Shown here piece by piece: positions 1 through 8,685 of a stretch of DNA of 64,000 nucleotides. Origin of the DNA: Niabella drilacis (GTDB lineage Bacteria; Bacteroidota; Bacteroidia; Chitinophagales; Chitinophagaceae). The DNA is taken from positions 147,074-211,073 of the forward strand of contig NZ_FMZO01000009.1 in assembly GCF_900101395.1 (NCBI RefSeq), written 5' to 3'. The notes beneath the pieces were generated by a model. It had not been told where the DNA came from. It did not search any database and saw only the letters and a list, made by a program, of their open reading frames with translations. The stretch's first letter is position 1; each line of letters opens with the position of its first letter. A program made the position numbers and the translations under genes.

Positions 1-2
1 CC

Positions 3-476
3 GCTAAAAACTACGCAACGGTGGGCCTTTTCTTCGGACTGCTGGGCTATGCTACCGGGTCGATCTGGGCCAGCTATACCTGGGCCGATCCCAACAACCC
101 GGCCTTTCAATCGTTCAGCGCGGTAGCCCGGGAGCCCAAACTGATCGGTACCGCAGTAGCCCTGCTGATCTATTTTGCCTACCTGATCCTGAGAGATTCT
201 ATGAGTGACCTGGACAAGAGGGCGAGGGTGAGCGCGGTCTACAACATTTTTGCATTTGCGATGCTCTTCCCCACCATTTTTATTGTGCCGAGGCTGCTGC
301 CCAGCCTGCATCCGGGACAGGAAGGAAATCCTGCGCTGAACTTTAAAGATGTAAGCTCCGAAATGCGGATGGTGGAATATCCCGCTTTTATCGGGTGGGC
401 GCTGCTGGGTGTATGGATCGCAACGCTGAAGATCAGGATCAATTTACTGAAAGAAAAATCGCTTTTGAAAAAATGA
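3..476 (+). CDS. CcmC/CcsA-family heme handling protein, 3' part
   Basis: The frame is open to the left window edge, so this is the C-terminal ~157 residues of a longer integral membrane protein. It matches the CcmC/CcsA type of cytochrome c maturation proteins, which hold or move heme at the periplasmic face: a TG-x-IWA-x-YTW stretch, then hydrophobic segments and a final helix before a Lys-rich tail. The Trp-rich heme-handling motif (WWVWD in proteobacterial CcmC) is not recognisable; the corresponding loop reads ADPNNPAF..REPKL, and Bacteroidota members are often degenerate here. Its stop overlaps the ATG of the next gene (ATGA), and that gene is CcmD-like, which supports the call. An in-frame GTG at 21 is not a credible start because the frame continues upstream. 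Confidence 0.75.
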   Translation, partial: AKNYATVGLFFGLLGYATGSIWASYTWADPNNPAFQSFSAVAREPKLIGTAVALLIYFAYLILRDSMSDLDKRARVSAVYNIFAFAMLFPTIFIVPRLLPSLHPGQEGNPALNFKDVSSEMRMVEYPAFIGWALLGVWIATLKIRINLLKEKSLLKK

Positions 477-688
477 AAAAATCTGTCAACCATTTTCTCG
501 CTTTTATAACCCTGCTGGCCCTCCCCGGCCTGGCCACAGCACAATCCGCCCCCGACTCTATCATGAGAAGCAACGGAAGAATTTATGTGGTCATCGCCGT
601 ATTGCTGGTGATCCTGCTGGGCATATTCCTTTATATGTTCCGGGTAGAAAGAAGGCTGAAAAAGCTCGAGAAAGAATCCAGGGATTAG
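473..688 (+). CDS. CcmD-family small membrane protein
   Basis: A 71-residue protein with an N-terminal signal-like helix ending near ATAQ, a short exposed stretch (SIMRSNGRIYVV), a second transmembrane helix, and a basic C-terminal tail ending RRLKKLEKES. This architecture and position directly after a ccmC-like gene fit the CcmD-like proteins of Bacteroidota, which help CcmC load heme onto CcmE. The ATG at 473 overlaps the upstream TGA, implying translational coupling. An upstream in-frame start at 395 would lie inside ccmC and is rejected. The partners ccmE and ccmF lie about 36 kb away in this window. Confidence 0.75.
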   Translation: MKKSVNHFLAFITLLALPGLATAQSAPDSIMRSNGRIYVVIAVLLVILLGIFLYMFRVERRLKKLEKESRD

Positions 689-746
689 TTCAGACAAGCT
701 CCCTGGGAACTATTGCGCAACATTGCTAATTTGAAAATATACAACT

Positions 747-2165
747 ATGTCTGAAGTTCAATACAATTTTTTTGAAGCGGTAGAAAAAAGCTTTCACCGG
801 GCCGCCCAATTTACCAAATGGGATAAAGGGTTACTGGAACAGATCAGTGCCTGCAATTCGGTTTACCGGATGCGTTTCCCCATAAAAAGGGAGAACGGGG
901 CCATCGAGGTCATTGAAGCCTACCGCGTACAGCACTCCCATCATAAGACCCCCTGCAAAGGAGGTATCCGCTTTTCAATGCAGGTGACCCAGGATGAGGT
1001 AATGGCCCTGGCTGCGTTAATGACCTACAAGTGCGCCATTGTTAACGTTCCCTTTGGCGGAGGCAAAGGCGGCATCAAGATCGACCCCAAGAGCTATACC
1101 CCCTACGAACTTGAAAAAATAACCCGGCGCTACACATCGGAACTGATCAAAAAGAACTTTATCGGTCCCGCTACAGACGTACCCGCTCCCGACTACGGAA
1201 CCGGCGAACGGGAGATGGCCTGGATCGTGGATACTTACAGCGCCATGAACCCGCAGGAAATTGATGCGGCCGGCTGCGTAACCGGCAAACCTGTAAGCCA
1301 GGGCGGCGTACGCGGGCGCAGGGAGGCTACAGGGCTGGGCGTATTTTTCGGTATCCGTGAAGTTTGCAACATGCAGGAGGAAATGGAAAAACTGGGATTA
1401 TCCACCGGTGTTGCCGGGAAAAAGGTCATTATACAGGGACTTGGAAATGTAGGTTATCATACCGCTAAATTTTTTCACGAGGCCGGTGCACTTATCGTAG
1501 GCATCGCCGAGTATGAAGGCGGCATCAGCAACGAACAGGGGCTGGATGTGGAAGAAGTCTTCCAGCACAGGCGGCGTACGGGCTCCATTCTTAATTTCAG
1601 CGGAGCCGTCAACCACAGCAATTCGCTGGAAACGCTGGAGCTCGCCTGCGACATCCTTATCCCCGCGGCGCTTGAGAACGTCATTGATAAGAACAACGCT
1701 CCCCGTATAAAAGCAAAGATCATTGGTGAAGCAGCCAATGGCCCGCTGACCCCCGAAGCAGATGAGATCTTTTTACAAAAGCAGGTACTGGTGATCCCGG
1801 ATATGTACCTGAATGCCGGGGGAGTAACCGTTTCCTATTTTGAGTGGCTGAAGAACCTGAGCCATGTGCGGTATGGCCGCCTGGAGAAACGGTTCACAGA
1901 AAATGTAAATACCACCATACTGGAGGAGCTGGAGCACCTCTCCGGGAAGAAAGTAGCAGAAAAAAACCGGAAAATGATCATGCATGGTGCCGATGAGGTG
2001 GATCTTGTATACAGTGGCCTGGAGGAGACCATGATCGGCGCTACCCGGGAAATTATGGAGGAATGGCGCAATAACCCGGATATCCCGGACATGCGAACGG
2101 CAGCTTACGTGGTGGCAATCAATAAAGTAGCTACTACTTATGCTGAATTAGGGATATTCCCTTAG
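747..2165 (+). CDS. gdhA: Glu/Leu/Phe/Val dehydrogenase (glutamate dehydrogenase type)
   Basis: A 472-residue cytosolic enzyme interconverting glutamate and 2-oxoglutarate plus ammonia with NAD(P). The N-terminal substrate domain has [13 protein letters not shown] with the substrate-binding Lys, and PFGGGKGG with the catalytic Lys, followed by [14 protein letters not shown] with the catalytic Asp. The dinucleotide domain has the glycine-rich [11 protein letters not shown] at about residue 230, then [12 protein letters not shown]. Length is normal. The ATG follows a ~58-nt gap after ccmD and the gene appears to be its own unit. Cofactor preference and direction cannot be read with certainty. 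The gap before the next gene (2166-2302) holds that gene's promoter. Confidence 0.93.
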   Translation: MSEVQYNFFEAVEKSFHRAAQFTKWDKGLLEQISACNSVYRMRFPIKRENGAIEVIEAYRVQHSHHKTPCKGGIRFSMQVTQDEVMALAALMTYKCAIVNVPFGGGKGGIKIDPKSYTPYELEKITRRYTSELIKKNFIGPATDVPAPDYGTGEREMAWIVDTYSAMNPQEIDAAGCVTGKPVSQGGVRGRREATGLGVFFGIREVCNMQEEMEKLGLSTGVAGKKVIIQGLGNVGYHTAKFFHEAGALIVGIAEYEGGISNEQGLDVEEVFQHRRRTGSILNFSGAVNHSNSLETLELACDILIPAALENVIDKNNAPRIKAKIIGEAANGPLTPEADEIFLQKQVLVIPDMYLNAGGVTVSYFEWLKNLSHVRYGRLEKRFTENVNTTILEELEHLSGKKVAEKNRKMIMHGADEVDLVYSGLEETMIGATREIMEEWRNNPDIPDMRTAAYVVAINKVATTYAELGIFP

Positions 2166-2265
2166 AGAGACGCCGGCAGGTTGATGGGTTAACGGGCAGG
2201 CCCTTGTTAACTTTTCAACTTTTAAACTATTCAGACGCCAATTAGGCTGTTTCAAATAAATTACG

Positions 2266-2273
2266 TACCTTTG
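2266..2273 (+). promoter_or_regulatory. -7 promoter element TACCTTTG
   Basis: Exact match to the Bacteroidota sigma-A -7 consensus TAnnTTTG, 29 nt before the ATG of the DUF177 gene. I see no clear TTG at the expected distance upstream. It probably drives the DUF177-rpmF unit. Confidence 0.6.
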
Positions 2274-2302
2274 CATCCCAAATTAAAGGGAGGAGTTGAG
2301 CC

Positions 2303-2854
2303 ATGGCTTACAGAAGAGAGTATGATATTGCTTTTGTGGGTTTAAAACCGGGAGTTCATGAGTTCAATTATGAAATAACAGATCGGTTCTTTGAAGCATT
2401 TCAACAGCAGGACTTTGCCAATTGTAAAGCCCATATAAAATTGTCGCTTGATAAAAAGAGCAGTTTTATGATGCTGAAGTTCGAAGTGGGGGGCAAACTG
2501 GATGTGGTTTGCGACCGCTGCAACAACACGATCTCCCTGGATTTATGGGATGAGTTTATCATTACCGTAAAAATGGTGGAAGAGCCGGAGTTAATGAATG
2601 ACCAGGAAGACGATCCGGATGTTTACTACATCAGCCGGGGAGAAAGTCACCTGAATGCGGAGAACTGGATTTATGAATTCATAAACCTGAGTATACCGAT
2701 GCATAAGACCTGCGGGTTTGAGAATGCGGAAGGTCCGCAATGCAACCCCGAAGCGTTGAAAATGCTGAACAAACTGGAGGCTGAAGCCAAATCCAAACAG
2801 GAGAGCAACCCCCTCTGGAAGGATCTGGAAAAATTCAGGAACCTGGACAATTGA
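2303..2854 (+). CDS. DUF177/YceD-family protein, linked to L32
   Basis: A 183-residue protein of the YceD/DUF177 family. The diagnostic CDRC pair lies at about residues 70-73, followed by acidic stretches (MNDQEDDPD) and a second Cys region TCGFENAEGPQCNPEAL near the C-terminus; the four Cys could bind metal. The family is almost always encoded immediately upstream of rpmF, as here (54-nt gap), and is implicated in large-subunit rRNA accumulation in plants and bacteria. The molecular role is not firmly established. Confidence 0.88.
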   Translation: MAYRREYDIAFVGLKPGVHEFNYEITDRFFEAFQQQDFANCKAHIKLSLDKKSSFMMLKFEVGGKLDVVCDRCNNTISLDLWDEFIITVKMVEEPELMNDQEDDPDVYYISRGESHLNAENWIYEFINLSIPMHKTCGFENAEGPQCNPEALKMLNKLEAEAKSKQESNPLWKDLEKFRNLDN

Positions 2855-2908
2855 GTTTTTGTAAAAAAGAAGAAAAAGATAATTTAGAACTATTTAATTT
2901 CATTAGTT

Positions 2909-3103
2909 ATGCCAAATCCTAAACGCAGGCACAGCCAGCAAAGAAGCGCAAAACGCAGAACTCACTATAAAGCAACTTCGGCTACTTTAACAACCGATGC
3001 AACTACAGGCGAAACGCATGTACGTCACCGTGCGCACGTAAGCGAAGGAAAACTGATTTACAAAGGAAAGGTTGTTGCAGAAAAAGCGCCTTCAAAAGCT
3101 TAA
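2909..3103 (+). CDS. rpmF: 50S ribosomal protein L32
   Basis: A 64-residue basic ribosomal protein with the L32 signature: MPNPKRRHS at the start, KRRTHYKA, then ETHVRHRAHVSEGKLIYKGKVV. There is not a single cysteine, so this is a zinc-independent (C-minus) L32; the usual Cys position in the TG-E-x-H loop is replaced (TTDATTGETH). Gene order DUF177-rpmF-plsX is conserved across bacteria. A 7-bp hairpin directly downstream may partly separate it from plsX. Confidence 0.95.
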   Translation: MPNPKRRHSQQRSAKRRTHYKATSATLTTDATTGETHVRHRAHVSEGKLIYKGKVVAEKAPSKA

Positions 3104-3110
3104 AAAAAAC

Positions 3111-3131
3111 GTTAAGTCCCGTTTACTTAAC
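3111..3131. terminator. Hairpin between rpmF and plsX
   Basis: Perfect inverted repeat GTTAAGT / ACTTAAC with a 7-nt loop, 7 nt after the rpmF stop. A run of eight A lies on its left and only a short mixed T stretch on its right, so it would be a weak terminator on the + strand. Confidence 0.4.
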
Positions 3132-3162
3132 TTGTTCATTCCAAATTCATTGACGACCTTTG
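3132..3162 (+). promoter_or_regulatory. Promoter for plsX
   Basis: TTG at 3132-3134, a 20-nt spacer, then GACCTTTG at 3155-3162, one mismatch from TAnnTTTG. The 20-nt spacing equals that of the two best promoters in this window (upstream of the BlaI-like and Lrp-like genes). It would give plsX a separate start with a leader of about 35 nt. Confidence 0.5.
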
Positions 3163-3204
3163 GTTGGTAATGTATTTGGAATTTTTAATTTTAATCCGTA
3201 TAAG

Positions 3205-4155
3205 ATGAATATTGGAATTGATACAATGGGGGGAGACTTTGCCCCACTTGAAGCATTGCGGGGGATTAAAAAATATCTTTCAGAGAATAAGGACAATCAT
3301 ACGATACGGCTAACCCTGTTTGGAGATGTGCAGGAGCTTAACAGGATCATCACCGAAGAAGCGATCTCTACGGACCGCATACAGGTTGTACCTACCACAC
3401 AGGTCATCGATATGCACGAGCATCCGACGAAGGCTTTAAAGGAAAAGCCCCACTCCTCTATTGCTACGGGGTTTCATTACCTGGCTAAGGACAAAACCGA
3501 TGCATTCATCAGCGCCGGCAATACGGGTGCGATGCTGGTGGGTGCGCTTTTTAACCTGAAAACGATCGAAGGGATCCTGCGCCCGGTCATTTCATCCATT
3601 ATTCCCAAACAGGGCGGCCGCACCGGCCTGATCCTGGACGTAGGGTTGAATGCGGACTGCAAGCCGGAACAGCTGAACCAGTTTGCCACCCTGGGCGCCG
3701 TTTATGCCCGGCATATCCTGGAGATCCCGGATCCCAAAGTAGGGCTCGTAAACGTGGGAGAAGAAGAAGGCAAGGGCAACCTGCTTACCCAGGGCGCCTA
3801 TCCCCTGCTGAAGGCTAACAAAGCCATTCATTTTATCGGCAACATCGAAGGACGCGATACCTTTAATGACAAAGCGGACGTAATGGTCTGCGACGGGTTT
3901 ACCGGCAATATTATCTTAAAGCTGGCCGAATCCATTTATGATATCACTCAAAAAGAAGGGCTGGAAAATGCTTATCTAAACCGGTTCAATTTTGAGATCT
4001 ATGGCGGCACACCGGTACTGGGAGTCGAAAAACCAGTGATCATCGGGCACGGTATTTCAAAAGCCACTGCTTTTTGCAATATGATCTACGTGGCGGAGAA
4101 AATGCTGCAAACGGGGGTATTGCAAAAATTAAAAGAGGCCGTGCAGCAGCGTTAA
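3205..4155 (+). CDS. plsX: Phosphate acyltransferase PlsX
   Basis: A 316-residue peripheral membrane enzyme making acyl-phosphate from acyl-ACP, the first step of PlsY-dependent phospholipid synthesis. It begins MNIGIDTMGGDFAP, the family hallmark, followed by STDRIQVVPTTQVIDM, SAGNTGAMLVGALF and LVNVGEEEGKGN. I chose the ATG at 3205; an in-frame TTG at 3160 would add 15 residues absent from the family. The usual follower fabH is not here: the stop codon overlaps tail-to-tail with the stop of the opposite-strand glycosyltransferase, so the island starts exactly at the end of plsX. Confidence 0.94.
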   Translation: MNIGIDTMGGDFAPLEALRGIKKYLSENKDNHTIRLTLFGDVQELNRIITEEAISTDRIQVVPTTQVIDMHEHPTKALKEKPHSSIATGFHYLAKDKTDAFISAGNTGAMLVGALFNLKTIEGILRPVISSIIPKQGGRTGLILDVGLNADCKPEQLNQFATLGAVYARHILEIPDPKVGLVNVGEEEGKGNLLTQGAYPLLKANKAIHFIGNIEGRDTFNDKADVMVCDGFTGNIILKLAESIYDITQKEGLENAYLNRFNFEIYGGTPVLGVEKPVIIGHGISKATAFCNMIYVAEKMLQTGVLQKLKEAVQQR

Positions 4156-5075
4156 ATGCCGGTTCCGACTTTGTTAATTGATCTTAAAAGACGTTCTGTC
4201 CTTACAAAATCAGGTTCTTCCATTATTTCTTTTGCTGTTTCAAGAAAAAACAGACCCCATTTATCGGTTAAATTAATTTTTAGCCGGCACCAGTAGGTTA
4301 AAATAATTTTTGTCAATGAAGCAAATGCTCTTTGATAACGCTGCTCCAGCAATTCCTCATTGATACCACCTACTATTTTAAAATAATAATCTCTTAATAA
4401 TAAATTAAATCCCGCAAACGCAGCTTCCTGTTTCTGTTTTGTGAAAGCACTTCTTCGTAAATGTGAATCGGGGCATTCCAAAAACGAAATCCGTGGGATT
4501 TGCAATAATGCCCTGATATTTAATTCCACATCCTGCAAACGGGGATAATTCTCGTTCCAGCCTCCAATCCGCAATAAAAAATCTCTTTTCCAGGTAGCTC
4601 CGGTGGTTGTCCAGAGTATTCGGTGTTCAATAAATGCCGCAATCATTTCATCCAAAGAAAAGTTTTGGGCGCATTTGAATGTGCCAATTGCTCTATCCAA
4701 GCTTGTATCAAAATGAACGGTTGGGGATATCAACAGATCAACCTTCTTACCCGACAAAACGTCAGCCCTGTTTTGCAAACAAAAGGGCAATAATATATCA
4801 TCCGCATCTAAAAAAACGAGGTACTTTCCATTACTTTTATTCATGCCTAAATTCCGGCACACATTAGCCCCCTTCCCCGAATCATTTTTTATAAATAAAA
4901 ATCGATTATCGCCACATACGCAGTTTTGCACGCTTACAGCTGTATAATCAGTAGAATAATCATCCACTATAATACATTGCCATTCTTTAAAAGACTGATC
5001 TTTAACCGAATGAATCGTTTCAATGATGCTGTCTGCATTGTTATGCGCAGGTATGACGATTGAAAAAAAAGACAT
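4152..5075 (-). CDS. Glycosyltransferase family 2 (GT-A)
   Basis: A 307-residue cytosolic GT-A enzyme. The N-terminus reads FSIVIPAHNNADSI, then IIVDDYSTD (nucleotide binding) and the DXD metal site FLDADD at about residue 92. The C-terminal third is variable, with a W/K-rich stretch. No transmembrane segment is evident. It is the last gene of a minus-strand run starting with the GG-leader genes and follows the GT4-GT2 fusion by 21 nt, so the two are probably co-transcribed. Donor and acceptor sugars are unknown. Roles in surface polysaccharide or in decorating the exported proteins upstream are both possible. Confidence 0.85.
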   Translation of the reverse strand: MSFFSIVIPAHNNADSIIETIHSVKDQSFKEWQCIIVDDYSTDYTAVSVQNCVCGDNRFLFIKNDSGKGANVCRNLGMNKSNGKYLVFLDADDILLPFCLQNRADVLSGKKVDLLISPTVHFDTSLDRAIGTFKCAQNFSLDEMIAAFIEHRILWTTTGATWKRDFLLRIGGWNENYPRLQDVELNIRALLQIPRISFLECPDSHLRRSAFTKQKQEAAFAGFNLLLRDYYFKIVGGINEELLEQRYQRAFASLTKIILTYWCRLKINLTDKWGLFFLETAKEIMEEPDFVRTERLLRSINKVGTGI

Positions 5076-5096
5076 ATAATACTATAAACTATAATT

Positions 5097-7277
5097 TCAT
5101 TTAGGCCCCCCACAAAAATTTTCTAAAACATATTGCTTCATTTGTGCAGTAAGGTTTTCTGAAAAATCGTATTGCCCCTTTAATCGGTAAAACAATTTAT
5201 CCAACCATTGCTGTAATGCCCATTCTTTCTCCGGCGTATTAAAATATCGTTTTCCGTAACCAAAACTAATCGCCATATGTATAGCTAATTCAGAGGAAGT
5301 ATACTCCACGCCCAGCCTTTCCAGTTCGTCTGAAAGCAAGGCCGCTATATGCTTGTTTTTCATGTTTGCGTGCTCTGAAAAGGCATGGGCATCACTCATT
5401 CGGCGATATGTTAAAAAATCCGGAATACTGGCAAACCCGAATTGGGCGGCTATCTTAAACCATAAGCTATGATCCTCCACATCCGGGTACTTACTGGTAT
5501 AGCGGTACTTTTTCAACACATGGGAACGGATCATAACAGAAGAAGATGAAAACGGGTTTTGAAATGACATGATCGCTTTTATTTCTTTATCCGCAACCGG
5601 GTATTGCGTTAGTCCAATCATTTTTCCGGAAGGATCTATCACATAATGATGGCTACCCGTTACTGCTATACGACTATGTTTTTTGTTTTCCAAAAAACGC
5701 ACCTGTTTTTGCAGCCGCTCGGGGTGCATGACATCGCCGGCACCTATTCTTGCGATGTATTTTCCTTTGGCTGCTTTTATACCTTTGTTCAGCGTTTTTA
5801 CAAGCCCCTCGTTCGTATCGTTTTTGAGGAAGACAATCCTCTCGTCTTTATAGCTTTTAATTATAGAGCCCGATTTATCTGTTGATCCGCCATCTACTAT
5901 TAGCAATTCAAACTTCGAATAGGCTTGTCCTAAGATGCTGTTTATGCATTCCCGTAAATGGGTTTCGGCGTTGTAACAATATAGCAAAACTGTTACCAAA
6001 GGATCCCATTCAGAAACAATTATACCCGCAGCCGACTCACGTTGATCAATCAATTGTTCATAAACGGCAACTGTTGCTGCCGCCATACGTTTTGCCGTAA
6101 AGTTTTTTTGGGCCTGGTGGCGGGCATTGGCTGCATATCGGGCAGCTGTTTCAGGATTTTCGAAATAAAATTGTATGCTGTCGACCAACCGCTTTTGATT
6201 AATATACGGATTGCGTCTGCCTAATATCAGCGGAACTTTAAGTCCGCAATCATCCGGCACTATTTCTCTTAATCCATCAACATCAGACACGATAAGAGGC
6301 AAGCCAAAATACATCATTTCAATAGCGGTATAACTGCATTGCTCTACATAAGAAGGCACTATCCCAATATCCGCCATCTGATAGAACTCATAAAGTCTTT
6401 TTTTATCCAAAAAGCCCGTAATCGTTATCTTTGAAAAAACTGTGTTACTGTTTTTTAGAACCTCATCATAATTGCCGGTACCTGCTATTACGAGCCGAGC
6501 CCCTACAACGTCTTCATTCTTCGTACTTTCCTGTAGCAAACCAAATGCTGCCACCAAATCGTTAACCCCCTTGCTCTGATGGAGTTTCCCTGCAAAAAAC
6601 AGGATCTTCTCCTTCTGGCCGAAGCCATACTTTTTCCTGAGCCTTTCTTTCTTATCAGAGGTTCTGATACTTTCAAGTCCATTGTAGATAACTGAAATTT
6701 TTGATTCCTGTACCTGTAACATTTTTTGCAAAGCCATCTTTGCAAAATCAGTTACACAGATAACATGATCTACCGAGTCATAACTAACCTTCTCCCGTAT
6801 CAGTGCCGGGTGAATAGTTTCAACAGATGCCGGGCCTTTCAATTTTTTATCAAGATAAACAAAAGTAGCGTAGTCTTTAATAATAAAATCACGCCAGGGA
6901 ATGCAGTGTTTTGTCAAAACCGTTTTGCAGCCGGGGATCTGCTGCTTCAATAACCGGGCAAAGGGTGCCTGGTTGATCCAGTTAAAATGGAAGATAATAT
7001 TCTGCTTATTAGCTGTTTCGCCAGCCAAATATTCAGCAGCCTTTTTATCAAATCTTTCTTTGTCAACGGGAATATCTATAGGCCCGGGTATAAAATAGTG
7101 AAGGTTATTTTTAATTTGCTTTTTCAGAAATCCATCTTTCACATTACTATTTACCCAAACAAAATGTAAGCAGATCCTTTTTTCTTTAAATAGTTGCAGC
7201 TGCAATTGGCTTACATAAGTTGCCAGCCCATTTGTTTTAAAATGACTGTGGTAGTCAATCAGGTACAGGTATATCAT
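5097..7277 (-). CDS. Bifunctional glycosyltransferase, GT4 fused to GT2
   Basis: A 726-residue fusion. Residues ~1-420 are a GT-B enzyme of GT4 type: FAGKLHQSKGVNDL donor-site region, ITGFLDKKRLYEFYQMADIGIVPS, and an E-x7-E type segment EQCSYTAIEMMYFGLP. Residues ~430-726 are a GT-A/GT2 domain (VTVLLYCYNAETHLRECI, LLIVDGGSTDKSG, NEGLVKTLNKGI). The usual DADD metal motif is changed to IGAGD, leaving one Asp, so metal use or activity of the second domain may differ. The N-terminus IYLYLIDYHSHFKTNGLATYV resembles glycosyltransferases recalled from Bacteroidota peptide loci with GG-cleaved precursors; that link is from memory. No signal peptide, so presumably cytosolic. Confidence 0.85.
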   Translation of the reverse strand: MIYLYLIDYHSHFKTNGLATYVSQLQLQLFKEKRICLHFVWVNSNVKDGFLKKQIKNNLHYFIPGPIDIPVDKERFDKKAAEYLAGETANKQNIIFHFNWINQAPFARLLKQQIPGCKTVLTKHCIPWRDFIIKDYATFVYLDKKLKGPASVETIHPALIREKVSYDSVDHVICVTDFAKMALQKMLQVQESKISVIYNGLESIRTSDKKERLRKKYGFGQKEKILFFAGKLHQSKGVNDLVAAFGLLQESTKNEDVVGARLVIAGTGNYDEVLKNSNTVFSKITITGFLDKKRLYEFYQMADIGIVPSYVEQCSYTAIEMMYFGLPLIVSDVDGLREIVPDDCGLKVPLILGRRNPYINQKRLVDSIQFYFENPETAARYAANARHQAQKNFTAKRMAAATVAVYEQLIDQRESAAGIIVSEWDPLVTVLLYCYNAETHLRECINSILGQAYSKFELLIVDGGSTDKSGSIIKSYKDERIVFLKNDTNEGLVKTLNKGIKAAKGKYIARIGAGDVMHPERLQKQVRFLENKKHSRIAVTGSHHYVIDPSGKMIGLTQYPVADKEIKAIMSFQNPFSSSSVMIRSHVLKKYRYTSKYPDVEDHSLWFKIAAQFGFASIPDFLTYRRMSDAHAFSEHANMKNKHIAALLSDELERLGVEYTSSELAIHMAISFGYGKRYFNTPEKEWALQQWLDKLFYRLKGQYDFSENLTAQMKQYVLENFCGGPK

Positions 7278-7567
7278 ATCTTATTATAGAGGTATTCCAT
7301 ATTCATCTTTGTCTAATCCTGGTTTTAGCAGAACATTAATATCCCTCAATAAAAAACTTTCATAGCTAAATCTCACCTTAACCTCCAACTATAGTTTGCG
7401 TTTTATCGTCAGGATGCGCAGGTTTAACGTTTTTTAAGATCAATAAACGTTAAGAGCATTGTTTCAAGCCTCAGAATAAGAAAAGTATATTGAGCACTGA
7501 AGAGGACCGAAGAAACTTTTCTTAAAAACATGCATTGAAATGGTACAAAGTAAGTGTTTTAATCTTT
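7278..7567. other. A+T-rich intergenic region with a 9-bp inverted repeat
   Basis: No credible coding sequence. It contains a perfect inverted repeat TTAACGTTT (7424-7432) / AAACGTTAA (7445-7453) with a 12-nt loop and no T-run, lying between the small membrane protein gene and the glycosyltransferases. It may be a transcript end, processing site or operator. Confidence 0.4.
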
Positions 7568-7795
7568 TTAATAGAATATATATAAAGCAGTACAACAAAT
7601 TAGCAATAACAAGCATAGAAGAAAAATTGCATATTTAATACCCTTCCTATAAACATACAATATCAAACTGTTTGTCAGTATGATTACCATTATTAAAACA
7701 CCCCTCGTTCCAATTATTTGCGGCTTCTTAACTATAAAGTAGATTTCAAAAACGAATAGAACAACAAATAGAAGTACATAAAAAAATCTAAACAT
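7568..7795 (-). CDS. Small three-helix membrane protein next to GG-leader protein 1
   Basis: A 75-residue, extremely hydrophobic protein with three predicted helices (about residues 2-22, 30-50 and 55-74) separated by short basic turns (VKKPQ, YRKGIKY). I recognise no family. It lies 80 nt downstream of the first GG-leader gene on the same strand. Small polytopic proteins after a bacteriocin-like gene are often immunity proteins, but that is positional inference only. Codon use is A+T-rich like the rest of the island. Confidence 0.5.
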   Translation of the reverse strand: MFRFFYVLLFVVLFVFEIYFIVKKPQIIGTRGVLIMVIILTNSLILYVYRKGIKYAIFLLCLLLLICCTALYIFY

Positions 7796-7875
7796 AAAAA
7801 CTGGTTACCTTAAATAAAATATAAATATTTCACCATCTATGCATACTGACTCCGGGCAATTCGGAAAACCTATTA

Positions 7876-8502
7876 TCAAAGAGTAATTGTCCCCAAGTGT
7901 AAACCGTCAGCTGATGTAAAAGTATATGTGGCTGAATCAAAACCGGAAGAGGAGAATATCTCTGCCCTTTCTACAATAATATTGCCTTCCCGAAGGTAAT
8001 GGATGGCGTCCTGTATATTCCCATTATGTTGCGAGTTCGCATATGCTAATAATGCTGACGGTATTGCTGTTCCTGAGCTCATTACACCAGCTTGAAAACC
8101 ATAGACAGCCATTAGTATATCACTCAAAGTACCTAATGAACCAGCCAGTTCGTATCCTTGATTATAACTCATAGCAGTTGTAGTCGAAATGTAACCAGGA
8201 GCAACGGTCCTACTAATAACCGTCCCCGAGGATGAAACAATTATTTCTTCCAAGTCGCTCCCATAATGCGGTGCATTATAATCCGGTTCACCACAACCCA
8301 TCCAAGTCCATCCACTATCAGCTCCCCAAATCCAGTATTCACTACTTATTCCGGTGTCTCCGCTGCTACCCCCCTTATAAGAAGCCAAGTTTTCTTTTGT
8401 AATTCCTTCAAGGCCCCTCTCCAACTCTTCAAATGCAAGTTTTAGTTTTCTTTTATGGCTACCCCCATCAACAAATTGTTTTAAAATTAGTTTCTTTCTC
8501 AT
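7876..8502 (-). CDS. GG-leader exported protein 1 (PCAT substrate)
   Basis: A 208-residue protein whose first 45 residues form a double-glycine leader: MRKKLILK, a basic stretch, KLKLAFEELERG, then LASYKGG with cleavage expected after Gly45. This matches the leaders of the proteins at 12075 and 14302, including Gly-Gly at 44-45. The remainder (SSGDTG..., one Cys near 69, a Ser/Thr-rich middle, a hydrophobic stretch around 122-145) is unlike the other two and I recognise no domain. The leader points to export by the C39-peptidase ABC transporter at 15384. It could be an antagonistic effector, an adhesin-like product or a signal. Confidence 0.7.
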   Translation of the reverse strand: MRKKLILKQFVDGGSHKRKLKLAFEELERGLEGITKENLASYKGGSSGDTGISSEYWIWGADSGWTWMGCGEPDYNAPHYGSDLEEIIVSSSGTVISRTVAPGYISTTTAMSYNQGYELAGSLGTLSDILMAVYGFQAGVMSSGTAIPSALLAYANSQHNGNIQDAIHYLREGNIIVERAEIFSSSGFDSATYTFTSADGLHLGTITL

Positions 8503-8685
8503 ATGCGTATTTTTAAATTTAAATATTTAAAAAAAAGGTTGTTTCATTGATCCTGGCGGACTTTTTATGCGTTTGGCATATACAAATAAAATTAATGCGG
8601 GATCGTCAATAAAACTCAAAGAGAGCAATCCAAACTCAATAGTTCCTTGGTCCAACTTCCCTCTAAAAAAGAATAAATCCGGCTA

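Noticed and set aside
239-697. 152-codon frame on the minus strand
   Set aside because: Antisense to ccmC/ccmD-like genes, no recognisable features.
3160-3204. TTG start extending PlsX by 15 residues
   Set aside because: The family starts at MNIGIDTMGGD; the extension overlaps the promoter.
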